Positions 7,893 to 14,686 of a stretch of 35,272 nucleotides of DNA are shown here, piece after piece; position 1 is the first letter of the stretch, and each line of letters starts with the position of its first letter. The stretch lies in NCBI GenBank assembly GCA_036336695.1, contig JAYZFQ010000107.1, positions 1-35,272 on the forward strand, in the 5' to 3' direction. The notes below the pieces were generated by a model. That model was not told the origin of the DNA. It did not search any database and saw nothing but the letters and a program-made list of their open reading frames with translations. Source of the DNA: GCA-2729515 sp036336695 (lineage in GTDB: Bacteria; Myxococcota_A; UBA9160; SMWR01). Made by a program: the position numbers and the translations under genes.

Positions 7893-8903
7893 TCAGAGTC
7901 CGCAGAGATCGAGGGTCGCGGCACCCGTCAGCTTGTCCGCCAGGGTTCCCACGGAAATGGCGAAGAAGGTCGACTGGTTCCAGCGCAGGAACGTCTCGTA
8001 GTTGTGGTAGACGAGAAAGGCGGGGCCGGGTCCGCGGAGGGGTTGGACGATCCTCCCCCGCATATCCGCGACCGGGAGCGCCGCGCCGTCCAGCTTTCGA
8101 ACGCCGAGCTTCTCCCACCGGCCGATGGAGCGGCGCCGTTTCAACGTCTTCTTGTCGCGCTCGAGTTGGGGAGGCAGGCTCACCTGGCGTCCCCAGGATT
8201 CGCCGCTCCGCCAGCCCGAACGCTTGAGGTAGTTGGCGGCACTCGCGAACGCGTCGGGGAGGCTTGTCCAGAGGTCCTTGCGGCCGTCGCCGTCCTGGTC
8301 GACCGCGTACTCGAGGAAGGTGGTCGGCATGAACTGCACGAGGCCGACCGCCCCGGCCCAGGAGCCGGTGAAGCCTTCGGGCGGGCGATGGCCTTCGTCG
8401 ATGATCTGCAGGGCAGCGAAGAGCTGTTCCCGGAACAGGGCGCCGCGCCGCGGGTCGTAGGCCAGTGTCGCAAGCGAGGCGAGCACCGGGTACTCGCCCA
8501 TATAGTCCCCGAAGTTCGTCTCGAGGCCCCAGAGTGCCACCAGGTAGCGGGGGGGCACGCCGTAGCGTTCGTTGATTTCGCGCAGCAGCGGCGCGTGTTC
8601 CCGCAGCATGCGTTGCCCGCGGGCGATGCGCGTCGGGGTAAGACGACGCTCCATGTACGTGCAGAAGTCGCTCGGCTTCTTGGGCTGTCCACGATCGCGC
8701 TCGATCACTTCGGGGATCGGTTCGAGGTTTCGCAACGCGCTCTGCACCGTGGCGTCGGAAATGCCGCGGGCGATCGCTTCTGCTTCCAGTTCCGCGAGCC
8801 ATTGGGAAAAGCCATCCGTCGCAAGGGCGGGCGCACCGAGCAACGGGAACGCGACGAGCGCCCATCGAAAGGCGCGGCGAAGCCCCTTGGAACCGTCTTG
8901 CAC
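7893..8903 (-). CDS. MltB-family lytic murein transglycosylase
   Basis: A 336-residue exported enzyme that cleaves peptidoglycan to 1,6-anhydromuropeptides in the periplasm. A Sec signal peptide is visible (hydrophobic WALVAFPLLG, cleavage after ALA at about residue 28). ALWGLETNFGDYMG contains the catalytic glutamate E128, and GSWAGAVGLVQFMPTTF with VDQDGDGRKDLW is the SLT_2/MltB signature. GLVQFMP replaces the more usual GQPQFMP, a minor change. No lipobox cysteine follows the signal, so it may be soluble rather than outer-membrane anchored. The start is GTG at 8903 with GGGGGAG five bases before it. The Spy-like gene ends 27 bases upstream on the same strand, suggesting an envelope-related operon. 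Confidence 0.9.
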   Translation of the reverse strand: MQDGSKGLRRAFRWALVAFPLLGAPALATDGFSQWLAELEAEAIARGISDATVQSALRNLEPIPEVIERDRGQPKKPSDFCTYMERRLTPTRIARGQRMLREHAPLLREINERYGVPPRYLVALWGLETNFGDYMGEYPVLASLATLAYDPRRGALFREQLFAALQIIDEGHRPPEGFTGSWAGAVGLVQFMPTTFLEYAVDQDGDGRKDLWTSLPDAFASAANYLKRSGWRSGESWGRQVSLPPQLERDKKTLKRRRSIGRWEKLGVRKLDGAALPVADMRGRIVQPLRGPGPAFLVYHNYETFLRWNQSTFFAISVGTLADKLTGAATLDLCGL

Positions 8904-8930
8904 CGCGTCTCCCCCATCGGTCTTCCCGGT

Positions 8931-9407
8931 CTATTCTAGGCGATCGGGACCTCCTGCCCCCGGTTCGGGCGCGAAGTTTTCGTGTCGGAGCTTCGCGTGG
9001 CGGCGCCGGTCGTGCCGCAGCTGGGCCAGTTGCTCGCGCTGGCTTTCGGTCAACACCGACCGGATCGCGAACCAGGTCTCGAGCCGCTGCTTGTGGGCCT
9101 CGGTTTTGAGGAAGCCGATGGTTTCGGCCTGGGAGAGGGCGGCGTCCAGATCGGGGGAGTTCGCCTCCAGGCGGGCCCGCATCTCGGCGTGGGCGTCGCG
9201 GATCTCCTCGTGGAGTGCGTCCCCCGCGCTCGCGGCGGCGTCCAGGATGGTGTCGATCTCCTCCCAGCTTGCCGCGTCGAGATCGAGTTCTGCGAGTGCG
9301 CGTTCCAGTCGTGGGCCCGCCATGCCGTGCGGGCCGCCCGGCCCCGCCCACGCGCCGACCGGCGCGAGGAACGCGAGACCGAGAATCAGGGTGAGGGTTT
9401 GCTGCAT
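8931..9407 (-). CDS. Spy/CpxP-like periplasmic protein (LTxxQ family)
   Basis: A 158-residue protein with a clear signal peptide (MQQTLTLILGLAFLAPVGAWA) and a mature part rich in Glu, Ala and Arg, expected to be helical. LTESQREQLAQLRHDRRRH near the C terminus matches the LTxxQ repeat of Spy, CpxP and related heavy-metal-resistance proteins. These are ATP-independent periplasmic chaperones or inhibitors of envelope-stress sensors. A strong ribosome site (CGGAGGAC) precedes the ATG. It lies between the GST-like gene and the transglycosylase gene on one strand. Assignment rests on general architecture and the LTxxQ motif; overall similarity to Spy is low. Confidence 0.68.
   Translation of the reverse strand: MQQTLTLILGLAFLAPVGAWAGPGGPHGMAGPRLERALAELDLDAASWEEIDTILDAAASAGDALHEEIRDAHAEMRARLEANSPDLDAALSQAETIGFLKTEAHKQRLETWFAIRSVLTESQREQLAQLRHDRRRHAKLRHENFAPEPGAGGPDRLE
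8933..8938 (-). promoter_or_regulatory. -10-like hexamer for the transglycosylase gene
   Basis: TAGAAT on the minus strand, 29 bases before the GTG at 8903. It overlaps the last codons and stop of the Spy-like gene, so it would be an internal promoter of that operon. Confidence 0.28.
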
Positions 9408-9424
9408 GGGGTCCTCCGAGTGCG

Positions 9425-9444
9425 GGGTTCGAGGGGTCGAACCC
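9425..9444. other. Perfect 8-bp inverted repeat upstream of the Spy-like gene
   Basis: GGGTTCGA (9425-9432) and TCGAACCC (9437-9444) flank GGGG. It lies between the GST-like and Spy-like genes, 17 bases before the latter's start on the minus strand. No T tract follows on either strand, so an operator or intercistronic RNA hairpin is more likely than a terminator. Confidence 0.5.
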
Positions 9445-9485
9445 GCCGGAGGGCCTTTGGTTGCGCTCGTCCGGTCCCCCCGGGC

Positions 9486-10490
9486 TCAGTTGCCTGGGAG
9501 CAGCCAGCGTCGGCAGCCGGTCGTTTCGAGAACCTCGTCGAGTTCTGCGTTCCCGGCCGCGGCGGCGTACTTCTCCCGGAGCGCGGCGAGGGAGCGCGCG
9601 TGGTATTTCTGGGGCTTCTGGTGCCACGTCTGTCCGTCGAGTTCGACCGTGAACTCGTCCTGGCCGCCGGCAATGGCCCGGGCGTTTGCATCGGACCAGG
9701 GCAGGAAGCGTGCTCCTACCTGCCGCGCGAGGAAGGGTGTCAGGGTCGGTGCGAGCTCGGCCCACGTCTCGAACTCTCCGAGTGCCTCGGGTTCGAGCAT
9801 GCGCTTCACCCAGGCGAGGGTATGGGGCGCGTCCTGTTCGACCATCGCGCCACCCGTGGGATCGCTCCAGGCATTGTAAACCTGGCCCCAGAGGCCGAAG
9901 TCGCCGAACGCCGGCCGCTCGCCGAAGAGATAGGAACGGTCGGCCAGGTGAGCCTCGAGTTGTGCGAGGCCTTCCTTCCAGGACGCTTCGATCTGGGGTG
10001 CCGTCTGGGCGTTCGAGCCGACGAACCACACGCGCCCGACCATCCGCTCGACGATGCCTGCGGCAATGGGCGCACGCTGCTCCTCCGTGGCGTCGGGGGC
10101 CATCAGTGCCGCGATGCGCTGGCTGGCTGAGCGCTGGTCGGCCTCGCGCGCCCACCGGTAGTGGAACATCCATTTGTTGCCCCACTCGTCTCCGAACTCT
10201 TCGATCAGCGCCGAGAGGAAGGCGACCGTGGCGTCCTTCGGGTGGATCGACGGTTCGGGATGCTCGGCCTCGAGGCGTTCGACGATGGGGGTCGAATCCT
10301 GGATCGCCTGCTCCGCCGGCGTGATCACCAGGGGGATGAGGGGCAGCTTGGCGTGTTTCTGGAACTCCGGCATGGCGTTCGCGTCCCGCGGAACCCACGC
10401 GTGGGGAATCTTCTTGTAGCGGAAGTAGGAGCGGACCTTCACCGAGTAGGGCGAGATCTCGGCTCCGAGGATGCGGTGGACGTCGGGCAT
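9486..10490 (-). CDS. Glutathione S-transferase family protein
   Basis: About 334 residues. The N-terminal thioredoxin-like domain shows ISPYSVKVRSYFRYKKI, LPLIPLVITP (cis-Pro element) and IQDSTPIVERLEAEHP (the ESxxI-like glutathione-binding turn, here DST). The C-terminal all-helical domain contains LFGERPAFGDFGLWGQV, the usual N-capping region. It is ~100 residues longer than a typical GST, extended at the C terminus (FTVELDGQTWHQKPQKYHA), as in a family of uncharacterised bacterial proteins. A glutathione-dependent activity is not assured. ATG at 10490 is preferred because AAGGGGG lies eight bases upstream; another ATG at 10508 lacks a ribosome site. First gene of a probable minus-strand unit with the Spy-like and transglycosylase genes. 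Confidence 0.8.
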   Translation of the reverse strand: MPDVHRILGAEISPYSVKVRSYFRYKKIPHAWVPRDANAMPEFQKHAKLPLIPLVITPAEQAIQDSTPIVERLEAEHPEPSIHPKDATVAFLSALIEEFGDEWGNKWMFHYRWAREADQRSASQRIAALMAPDATEEQRAPIAAGIVERMVGRVWFVGSNAQTAPQIEASWKEGLAQLEAHLADRSYLFGERPAFGDFGLWGQVYNAWSDPTGGAMVEQDAPHTLAWVKRMLEPEALGEFETWAELAPTLTPFLARQVGARFLPWSDANARAIAGGQDEFTVELDGQTWHQKPQKYHARSLAALREKYAAAAGNAELDEVLETTGCRRWLLPGN

Positions 10491-10510
10491 GGGGTCCCCC
10501 TTGGACATCC

Positions 10511-10516
10511 ATCATA
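10511..10516 (-). promoter_or_regulatory. -10-like hexamer for the GST-family gene
   Basis: TATGAT on the minus strand, 20 bases before the ATG at 10490, close to the bacterial consensus. It lies just past the putative terminator of the receiver-protein gene, where a new promoter is expected. Confidence 0.35.
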
Positions 10517-10541
10517 CGCAGGGGCCCGCAGCGAAGGCAAA

Positions 10542-10557
10542 GCCCCTCGCGCGGGGC
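10542..10557 (-). terminator. Putative intrinsic terminator after the receiver-protein gene
   Basis: On the minus strand GCCCC and GGGGC pair around a 6-base loop, followed by TTTGCCTT. It begins ten bases after the stop of the receiver gene. The stem is short but GC-only and the tail is T-rich, making it one of the better terminator candidates in the window. Confidence 0.42.
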
Positions 10558-10566
10558 GCCCGACCG

Positions 10567-10941
10567 TCAGTGCGACGGTGCGGGCGCCCCGGCGTGTTCC
10601 TCAAGCACTCCTTCGAGGAGTTGCGAGGCCTCGTCTAGGTCGAAGGGCTTCGCGAGGGTGTGCTTCACGCCGTAGTCGCTGGCCCGGCTCAGATCGGGGT
10701 GGGCCGTGATGACGAGTGACCGCTCCGGGGGCACCAGTTCGAGCAACCGGTATCCGTCGCCGTCTGGCAGCACGATATCTAGGATCAGCGCGTCGAAGTC
10801 CTGCCCCTCGAGGAGCAGGCGCGCTTCGTGCAGCGAGGCGGCAGCCCAGACGTGGATTCCCCGGGCCTCGAGGTGGGCGGCGAGGCAACGGCGCAGTGTC
10901 GGCTCGTCTTCCACCAGGAGGATGTTGCGGGCAAGTCTCAT
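10567..10941 (-). CDS. Stand-alone response regulator receiver (REC) protein
   Basis: A 124-residue protein consisting only of a receiver domain. Visible residues: acidic pocket E11-D12 in LLVEDEPT, phospho-acceptor D55 in ALILDIVLPDGDGY, T79 in SLVITAH, and K98 in TLAKPF. Such CheY-like proteins act by phosphorylation-dependent binding to partners, or as phosphate sinks. ATG at 10941 has a near-perfect AAGGAG six bases before it; the long open frame continuing upstream is antisense to the NtrC-type gene. It is divergent from that regulator (11092) and close to a sensor kinase (14687-16906), so it could be a second target of the same kinase. The tail after the REC fold is only EEHAGAPAPSH. 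Confidence 0.9.
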   Translation of the reverse strand: MRLARNILLVEDEPTLRRCLAAHLEARGIHVWAAASLHEARLLLEGQDFDALILDIVLPDGDGYRLLELVPPERSLVITAHPDLSRASDYGVKHTLAKPFDLDEASQLLEGVLEEHAGAPAPSH

Positions 10942-11041
10942 GAGCGACTCCTTCGCCCAGGTACAGTGCAATGCCCGTGCCGGGTTCCGTGCGCGGAGAG
11001 CGCTGCGCGGGCCGTCTCGGTTGCGTGATTTCGCCCGCCGG

Positions 11042-11057
11042 CGGGGCATTTGCCCCG
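11042..11057. promoter_or_regulatory. 16-bp palindrome between divergent regulator genes
   Basis: CGGGGCA and TGCCCCG form a perfect inverted repeat around TT. It lies in the 150-base divergent region, 34 bases before the NtrC-type start and 100 bases before the receiver gene. It is a candidate operator for shared control. No T tract follows, so termination is unlikely. Confidence 0.4.
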
Positions 11058-11078
11058 GTTTCGGCTGCCGCGAGGTGT

Positions 11079-11084
11079 TAGCCT
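11079..11084 (+). promoter_or_regulatory. -10-like hexamer for the NtrC-type regulator
   Basis: TAGCCT, only seven bases before the ATG at 11092, so transcription would start at or next to the start codon. It overlaps a 6-bp stem (GCGAGG 11070-11075 with CCTCGC 11082-11087). No Shine-Dalgarno sequence is available, consistent with a leaderless mRNA. Confidence 0.3.
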
Positions 11085-11091
11085 CGCTGCC

Positions 11092-12450
11092 ATGCCGTCC
11101 ATCCTGGTGATCGAAGACGAGGCGGTGCTCGGCCGGCAACTGGAGCGGGCGCTTTCGAGTGCGGGGCACGACGTGCGCCTGGTGAATCGCGGCGAGGACG
11201 GCGTGCGCGAGGCACACAGCGATCCGCCGGACCTGGTGCTCCTCGACCTCCGGCTTCCCGATCGCTCCGGGCTCGATGTGATGAGCGAGATCCTGGAGGG
11301 CAACCCGTCTGTCGCGGTATTGCTCATGACAGCCTACGGCTCGGTTTCGGACGCCGTGGACGCCATGCGCCGGGGGGCGTCGGATTATCTCCCGAAGCCC
11401 CTGGACCTGGACGAGCTGCGCTTGGTGGTCGAGCGTACCCTCGCCCGTGGCGTTCGCGACCGGGAACTCGATTACCACCGGGAACGGGGTCGCACCCTGC
11501 CGTCCGGCGTGATCGGCCGGGCTCCTGAACTCCTCGCCATCTTCGAACAGACCCAGCGCCTGGCCGAGGCGGGCCTGGCGCCCGGGAAGCGCCCCACCCT
11601 CCTGCTCACCGGCGAAACGGGCACGGGCAAGGGGGTGCTGGCGCGCGCCATTCACGAGCACCTGGGCGGAGGGCCGTTCATCGAAGCGAACTGCACGGCC
11701 ATGCCCGAGGCACTCGTCGAGGCGGAACTCTTCGGCCACGAGCGGGGTTCCTTCACCGACGCCAAGGCGTCGCGTACCGGTCTCTTCGAAGCGGCAGCCG
11801 GCGGAACGATCTTTCTCGACGAGATCGGGCATGCGACGCCCGATCTCCAGGCGAAACTGCTGAAGGTTCTCGAGGACAAGCGTCTGCGCCGTGTGGGTTC
11901 TTCCCGTGACCGTCCCGTGGACGTTCACGTCATTGCCGCGACCAACCGCGACCTCGAGGCGGCCGTAGAAGCCGGCGAGTTCCGCTCGGACCTGATGCAC
12001 CGCCTCCGGGTGCTGCACTTCCAGGTGCCGACACTGCGTGCGCGGCCCGATGACATTCTCTTGCTCGCACGGCATTTCATCGCCGAGATCGGGAACCTCT
12101 ACGGCCGGAACATGGCCTTGAGTCCCGGCGCTGAACAGGTTCTGCTCAGCTATTCGTGGCCGGGCAATGTGCGAGAACTGCGCAACGTTGTGGAGCGCGC
12201 GGTTCTCCTGGAGGCGGGAGACGAACTGGGCGATGCCGCGTTCGCGGGAATGCTCGGGTCCTCCGGGGCGGGCGACGCGGCGCAGCGTTTCGTCCTGCCG
12301 GAACAGGGTGTGCGGCTCTCCGATCTGGAGCGTGAACTGATCGAGCAGGCCCTGGAACGGGCCGAGGGCAACCGGACGCGGGCCGCGGCCCTTCTTGGCC
12401 TTTCTCGCGACACCCTTCGGTACCGGCTGGAGAAGTTCGGGATCGGCTAG
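11092..12450 (+). CDS. NtrC-type sigma-54-dependent response regulator
   Basis: A 452-residue protein with three domains. The receiver (1-120) has D52 in LVLLDLRLPD, T80 and K102. The AAA+ domain (~138-370) has Walker A GETGTGKG (174-181), Walker B FLDEIG (241-246), and the sigma-54 contact loop in variant form GSFTDA (219-224). A C-terminal Fis-type helix-turn-helix follows (EGNRTRAAALLGLSRDTLRYR). Such proteins, once phosphorylated, form hexamers that open sigma-54 promoters. The nearby sensor kinase is the likely partner. ATG at 11092 gives MPSILVIEDE, a normal receiver start; the frame extends to 11050 without similarity. No -24/-12 sequence was found in the next intergenic gap, so its targets may lie elsewhere. 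Confidence 0.94.
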   Translation: MPSILVIEDEAVLGRQLERALSSAGHDVRLVNRGEDGVREAHSDPPDLVLLDLRLPDRSGLDVMSEILEGNPSVAVLLMTAYGSVSDAVDAMRRGASDYLPKPLDLDELRLVVERTLARGVRDRELDYHRERGRTLPSGVIGRAPELLAIFEQTQRLAEAGLAPGKRPTLLLTGETGTGKGVLARAIHEHLGGGPFIEANCTAMPEALVEAELFGHERGSFTDAKASRTGLFEAAAGGTIFLDEIGHATPDLQAKLLKVLEDKRLRRVGSSRDRPVDVHVIAATNRDLEAAVEAGEFRSDLMHRLRVLHFQVPTLRARPDDILLLARHFIAEIGNLYGRNMALSPGAEQVLLSYSWPGNVRELRNVVERAVLLEAGDELGDAAFAGMLGSSGAGDAAQRFVLPEQGVRLSDLERELIEQALERAEGNRTRAAALLGLSRDTLRYRLEKFGIG

Positions 12451-12495
12451 GGGGTTGCCGCTGAGTCGCCGGCGATCCGCCGCTGGGGGGGCGGA

Positions 12496-12563
12496 TTACC
12501 GGCAAGTTATTCCCACCTTACCGGACACCTGTGCCTGGGGTCCGGGATCCTCTCCTGTACCGG
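12496..12563. promoter_or_regulatory. Direct repeats TTACCGG upstream of the exported-protein genes
   Basis: TTACCGG occurs at 12496-12502 and 12518-12524, 22 bases apart (two helical turns), and GTACCGG at 12557-12563. All lie in the 141-base gap between the NtrC-type regulator and the exported-protein gene. Evenly phased direct repeats suit an activator or repressor site. The rest of the gap shows a small CGGCG/CGCCG hairpin (12467-12479) and nothing else I can name. Confidence 0.35.
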
Positions 12564-12591
12564 AGCTGTCCTAGGCGCTCCGCAGGAAACC

Positions 12592-13113
12592 ATGCAGAAA
12601 CCCGGGATCGCCACGATCGTCTGGGTGCTTGTGGTCGTGTGGCTCGGTTTGTCTTCGGCGAGCGCCTCGATCACGACCCCGGTTCTCGCCTTGAGTCGCG
12701 CGTCGACGGCTACTTCTGCGTCGGAAGAGGTGCTGAAACTCGACGCGATCTTTCCCCACGCGGGGGTGGTCCAGACGACAGTAGAGTTGTGGGTTCTGGT
12801 GCGGTCCTTGGATTCCGGGGGCGCGTTTGCCCTGTACACCGTGCCGGGGGGTGCCTTCGAGGGCGCCCTCGACCTCCTCGACGACGGTTTGCAGGGGGCC
12901 GACGTCCCGGTCCTGATGTCCGGCGGCGACGCGAGCCTGGAAGGGCGGTTGCTATTCCTGGGCGCTGAAAGAATCGACCTGCGGCTGCCGCACACCCTTC
13001 CACCGGGTCCCGCCGAGGCTCAACTCTTTCTTTTCGACGCGGACGGGGCTGTTCTCTCGAACGCGGTCGGGTTCGAGGTCCAGGGCCTCGACCTGCCCGG
13101 GGACCTGCCTTGA
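12592..13113 (+). CDS. Exported protein of unknown function
   Basis: 173 residues. A signal peptide is visible: a short basic start, hydrophobic IVWVLVVVWLGL, and likely cleavage after SSASA around residue 25. The mature part is acidic, lacks cysteine and looks beta-rich (TVELWVLVRSLD, GRLLFLGAERIDLRLPHTL, EAQLFLFDADGAVLS), suggesting a small immunoglobulin-like fold. I recognise no family. AGGAAA lies shortly before the ATG. Its stop overlaps the TTG start of the next gene (TTGA), so the two are translationally coupled and probably act together at the cell surface or in the periplasm. They lie between the NtrC-type regulator and the sensor kinase. Confidence 0.75.
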   Translation: MQKPGIATIVWVLVVVWLGLSSASASITTPVLALSRASTATSASEEVLKLDAIFPHAGVVQTTVELWVLVRSLDSGGAFALYTVPGGAFEGALDLLDDGLQGADVPVLMSGGDASLEGRLLFLGAERIDLRLPHTLPPGPAEAQLFLFDADGAVLSNAVGFEVQGLDLPGDLP

Positions 13114-14678
13114 AGGCCCGGGCGGCAGTGTGGGGCCGGGTGCGGGCGGCGCTTCTGGGGGTCGCGCTCCTGGTGGCGGGAACCGGCTGCGAGTGGGGTG
13201 TCTTGCTGGCTCCCGACGACCTGATGCTGCACCTCGATCCGACCGAGCACGGTACGCTGCGGGTAAAGGCCATGCTGCCCGGTGCCCCGTGGATCGGCCC
13301 CGGCCCCGATGGGGAATACGGAACCGCGGACGACGAGATCCGGCCCGCCGAGACCGGCGATGTCGACCTGGTACTCCGCTCCGGGATGACCGACTTCAGC
13401 GGCCCGTTCCCGAAATCCCACGCCGCGGACGTAGCTCCCCGCTTGACGGTCGGTGGCCCGGGTCATGCTCCGGTCGCTCACTTCGTCGTGGGCGCGTCCG
13501 ACGGCGCGGCGGTGCCGCCCGAAGGGAACCCCGTCGTCACGCCTTCGCTCGAGCACATCCCGATGATCATCATGGGGTTCGCTGATCTCGATGGGGATGG
13601 CTTCATCGGGATCACCCAACTCGACGGAGATGATTCGGACAGCAGGGTCGAGTGCGCAGAACTCGAAACCGTTGCGTTGCGCATGGCGATATTTTCCGAG
13701 GGTCGGGCCTCGGGTGACATTCGCCTCCCGATCGGAGGGCCCGAGGGTGCGGAAGCGACGATCGTGCTTGCGGCCGGCGCCTACACGGGCAAGCTCTCCC
13801 CGGACTACCTGGCCGGCGTCGCTCCGAGCGGTCCGGTCGTGGCTACGAAGCTTCCGATGTTCCCCTACTTGGATCCGTACTCGGTGATCGATTACGACTT
13901 CCCGCCCGGTCCGCTGCCGGCCCACCCGGACCGGCCGGCGGCGATCTGGATCGGCGCGGCTCTCGAACCGGATCCCGAGGACAAGCGGTTCGGAGAGCGG
14001 TTTACCATCCGCACCGACGGCTCGGAGGTCACCGTCGATCTGGTCTCGGTGCGTTCCGGTCCCCGGGTCCGCTTCGGTGTCGCGCGGGTACCCGACGGGG
14101 CGGGGTACCGGGCCAGTCTGGGGCACGCGATTCGTCCAGGTCTCGATGACGCCGGTCTGCCCGTCGCCTACGAGATCCTCAGTCGCATGGCCCTGCCCGA
14201 CGACGGGACGTCGACACAGTCCGAGGTTCGGATCCTGGCCCTCGACGGGTTCGGGAATGTCGCGGATCTCGAGGAAGGTGTGGAGGTCAGCGTGCAGACG
14301 ACCGGAGGCGCCTTGATCGTGAGCCCCGATAGCGATGGAGATCCTCACCGGGAATCGATCTGGGTCGCGGACTCGCGGGGCGCGAGCGTTCTGCTCGACG
14401 ACTCGGGCGGTGTTTACGACGACCCGGACGCGGCCCAACTCATCGTTTCCGGGCCGGGCGGGCTTTCCGCCGTCGATCTGCGGCTTCCCGATCCCGATGT
14501 AGACGATTCGGGCGTCGTGGATGAGGACGATCTCGACCGGGTGGAGCGCGGCGGCGGCGACGCCGGAGACGGGGAGGAGTTCGACGAGAAGCTCGATGTC
14601 AACGGCGATGGCTTCATCGACGGTGAAGACGAGGAGCTCGTCGAGGCGTTTCTCGGCGCGGTGCTCCCCACACCCTGA
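13110..14678 (+). CDS. Exported, probable lipoprotein with dockerin-like EF-hand repeats
   Basis: 522 residues of unknown function. A signal sequence (RAALLGVALLVAGTGC) ends in a cysteine; the lipobox is imperfect (Gly at -3), so lipid anchoring is likely but not certain. Three acidic loops resemble calcium-binding EF-hands: DLDGDGFIGI in the middle, and the C-terminal pair DVDDSGVVDEDD and DVNGDGFIDGED about 35 residues apart, the spacing of a type I dockerin domain. GPDGEYGTADDE is a further acidic motif common in surface proteins. The start is TTG at 13110, overlapping the preceding stop by four bases; GTG at 13128 is an alternative. The gene converges with the sensor kinase gene, 8 bases between stops. 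Overall role unknown, probably calcium-stabilised and envelope-located. Confidence 0.78.
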   Translation: MKARAAVWGRVRAALLGVALLVAGTGCEWGVLLAPDDLMLHLDPTEHGTLRVKAMLPGAPWIGPGPDGEYGTADDEIRPAETGDVDLVLRSGMTDFSGPFPKSHAADVAPRLTVGGPGHAPVAHFVVGASDGAAVPPEGNPVVTPSLEHIPMIIMGFADLDGDGFIGITQLDGDDSDSRVECAELETVALRMAIFSEGRASGDIRLPIGGPEGAEATIVLAAGAYTGKLSPDYLAGVAPSGPVVATKLPMFPYLDPYSVIDYDFPPGPLPAHPDRPAAIWIGAALEPDPEDKRFGERFTIRTDGSEVTVDLVSVRSGPRVRFGVARVPDGAGYRASLGHAIRPGLDDAGLPVAYEILSRMALPDDGTSTQSEVRILALDGFGNVADLEEGVEVSVQTTGGALIVSPDSDGDPHRESIWVADSRGASVLLDDSGGVYDDPDAAQLIVSGPGGLSAVDLRLPDPDVDDSGVVDEDDLDRVERGGGDAGDGEEFDEKLDVNGDGFIDGEDEELVEAFLGAVLPTP

Positions 14679-14686
14679 AGTGCGAA

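Noticed and set aside
9425..9444. GGGTTCGA...TCGAACCC resembling a tRNA T-arm
   Set aside because: No acceptor stem, anticodon arm or CCA region fits around it, and the 4-base loop is too short for a T-loop.
6874..10515. Minus-strand open frame of about 1200 codons across the oxidoreductase, transglycosylase and GST region
   Set aside because: It overlaps four well-supported genes in other frames; its text is Arg/Pro-rich and shows no domain.
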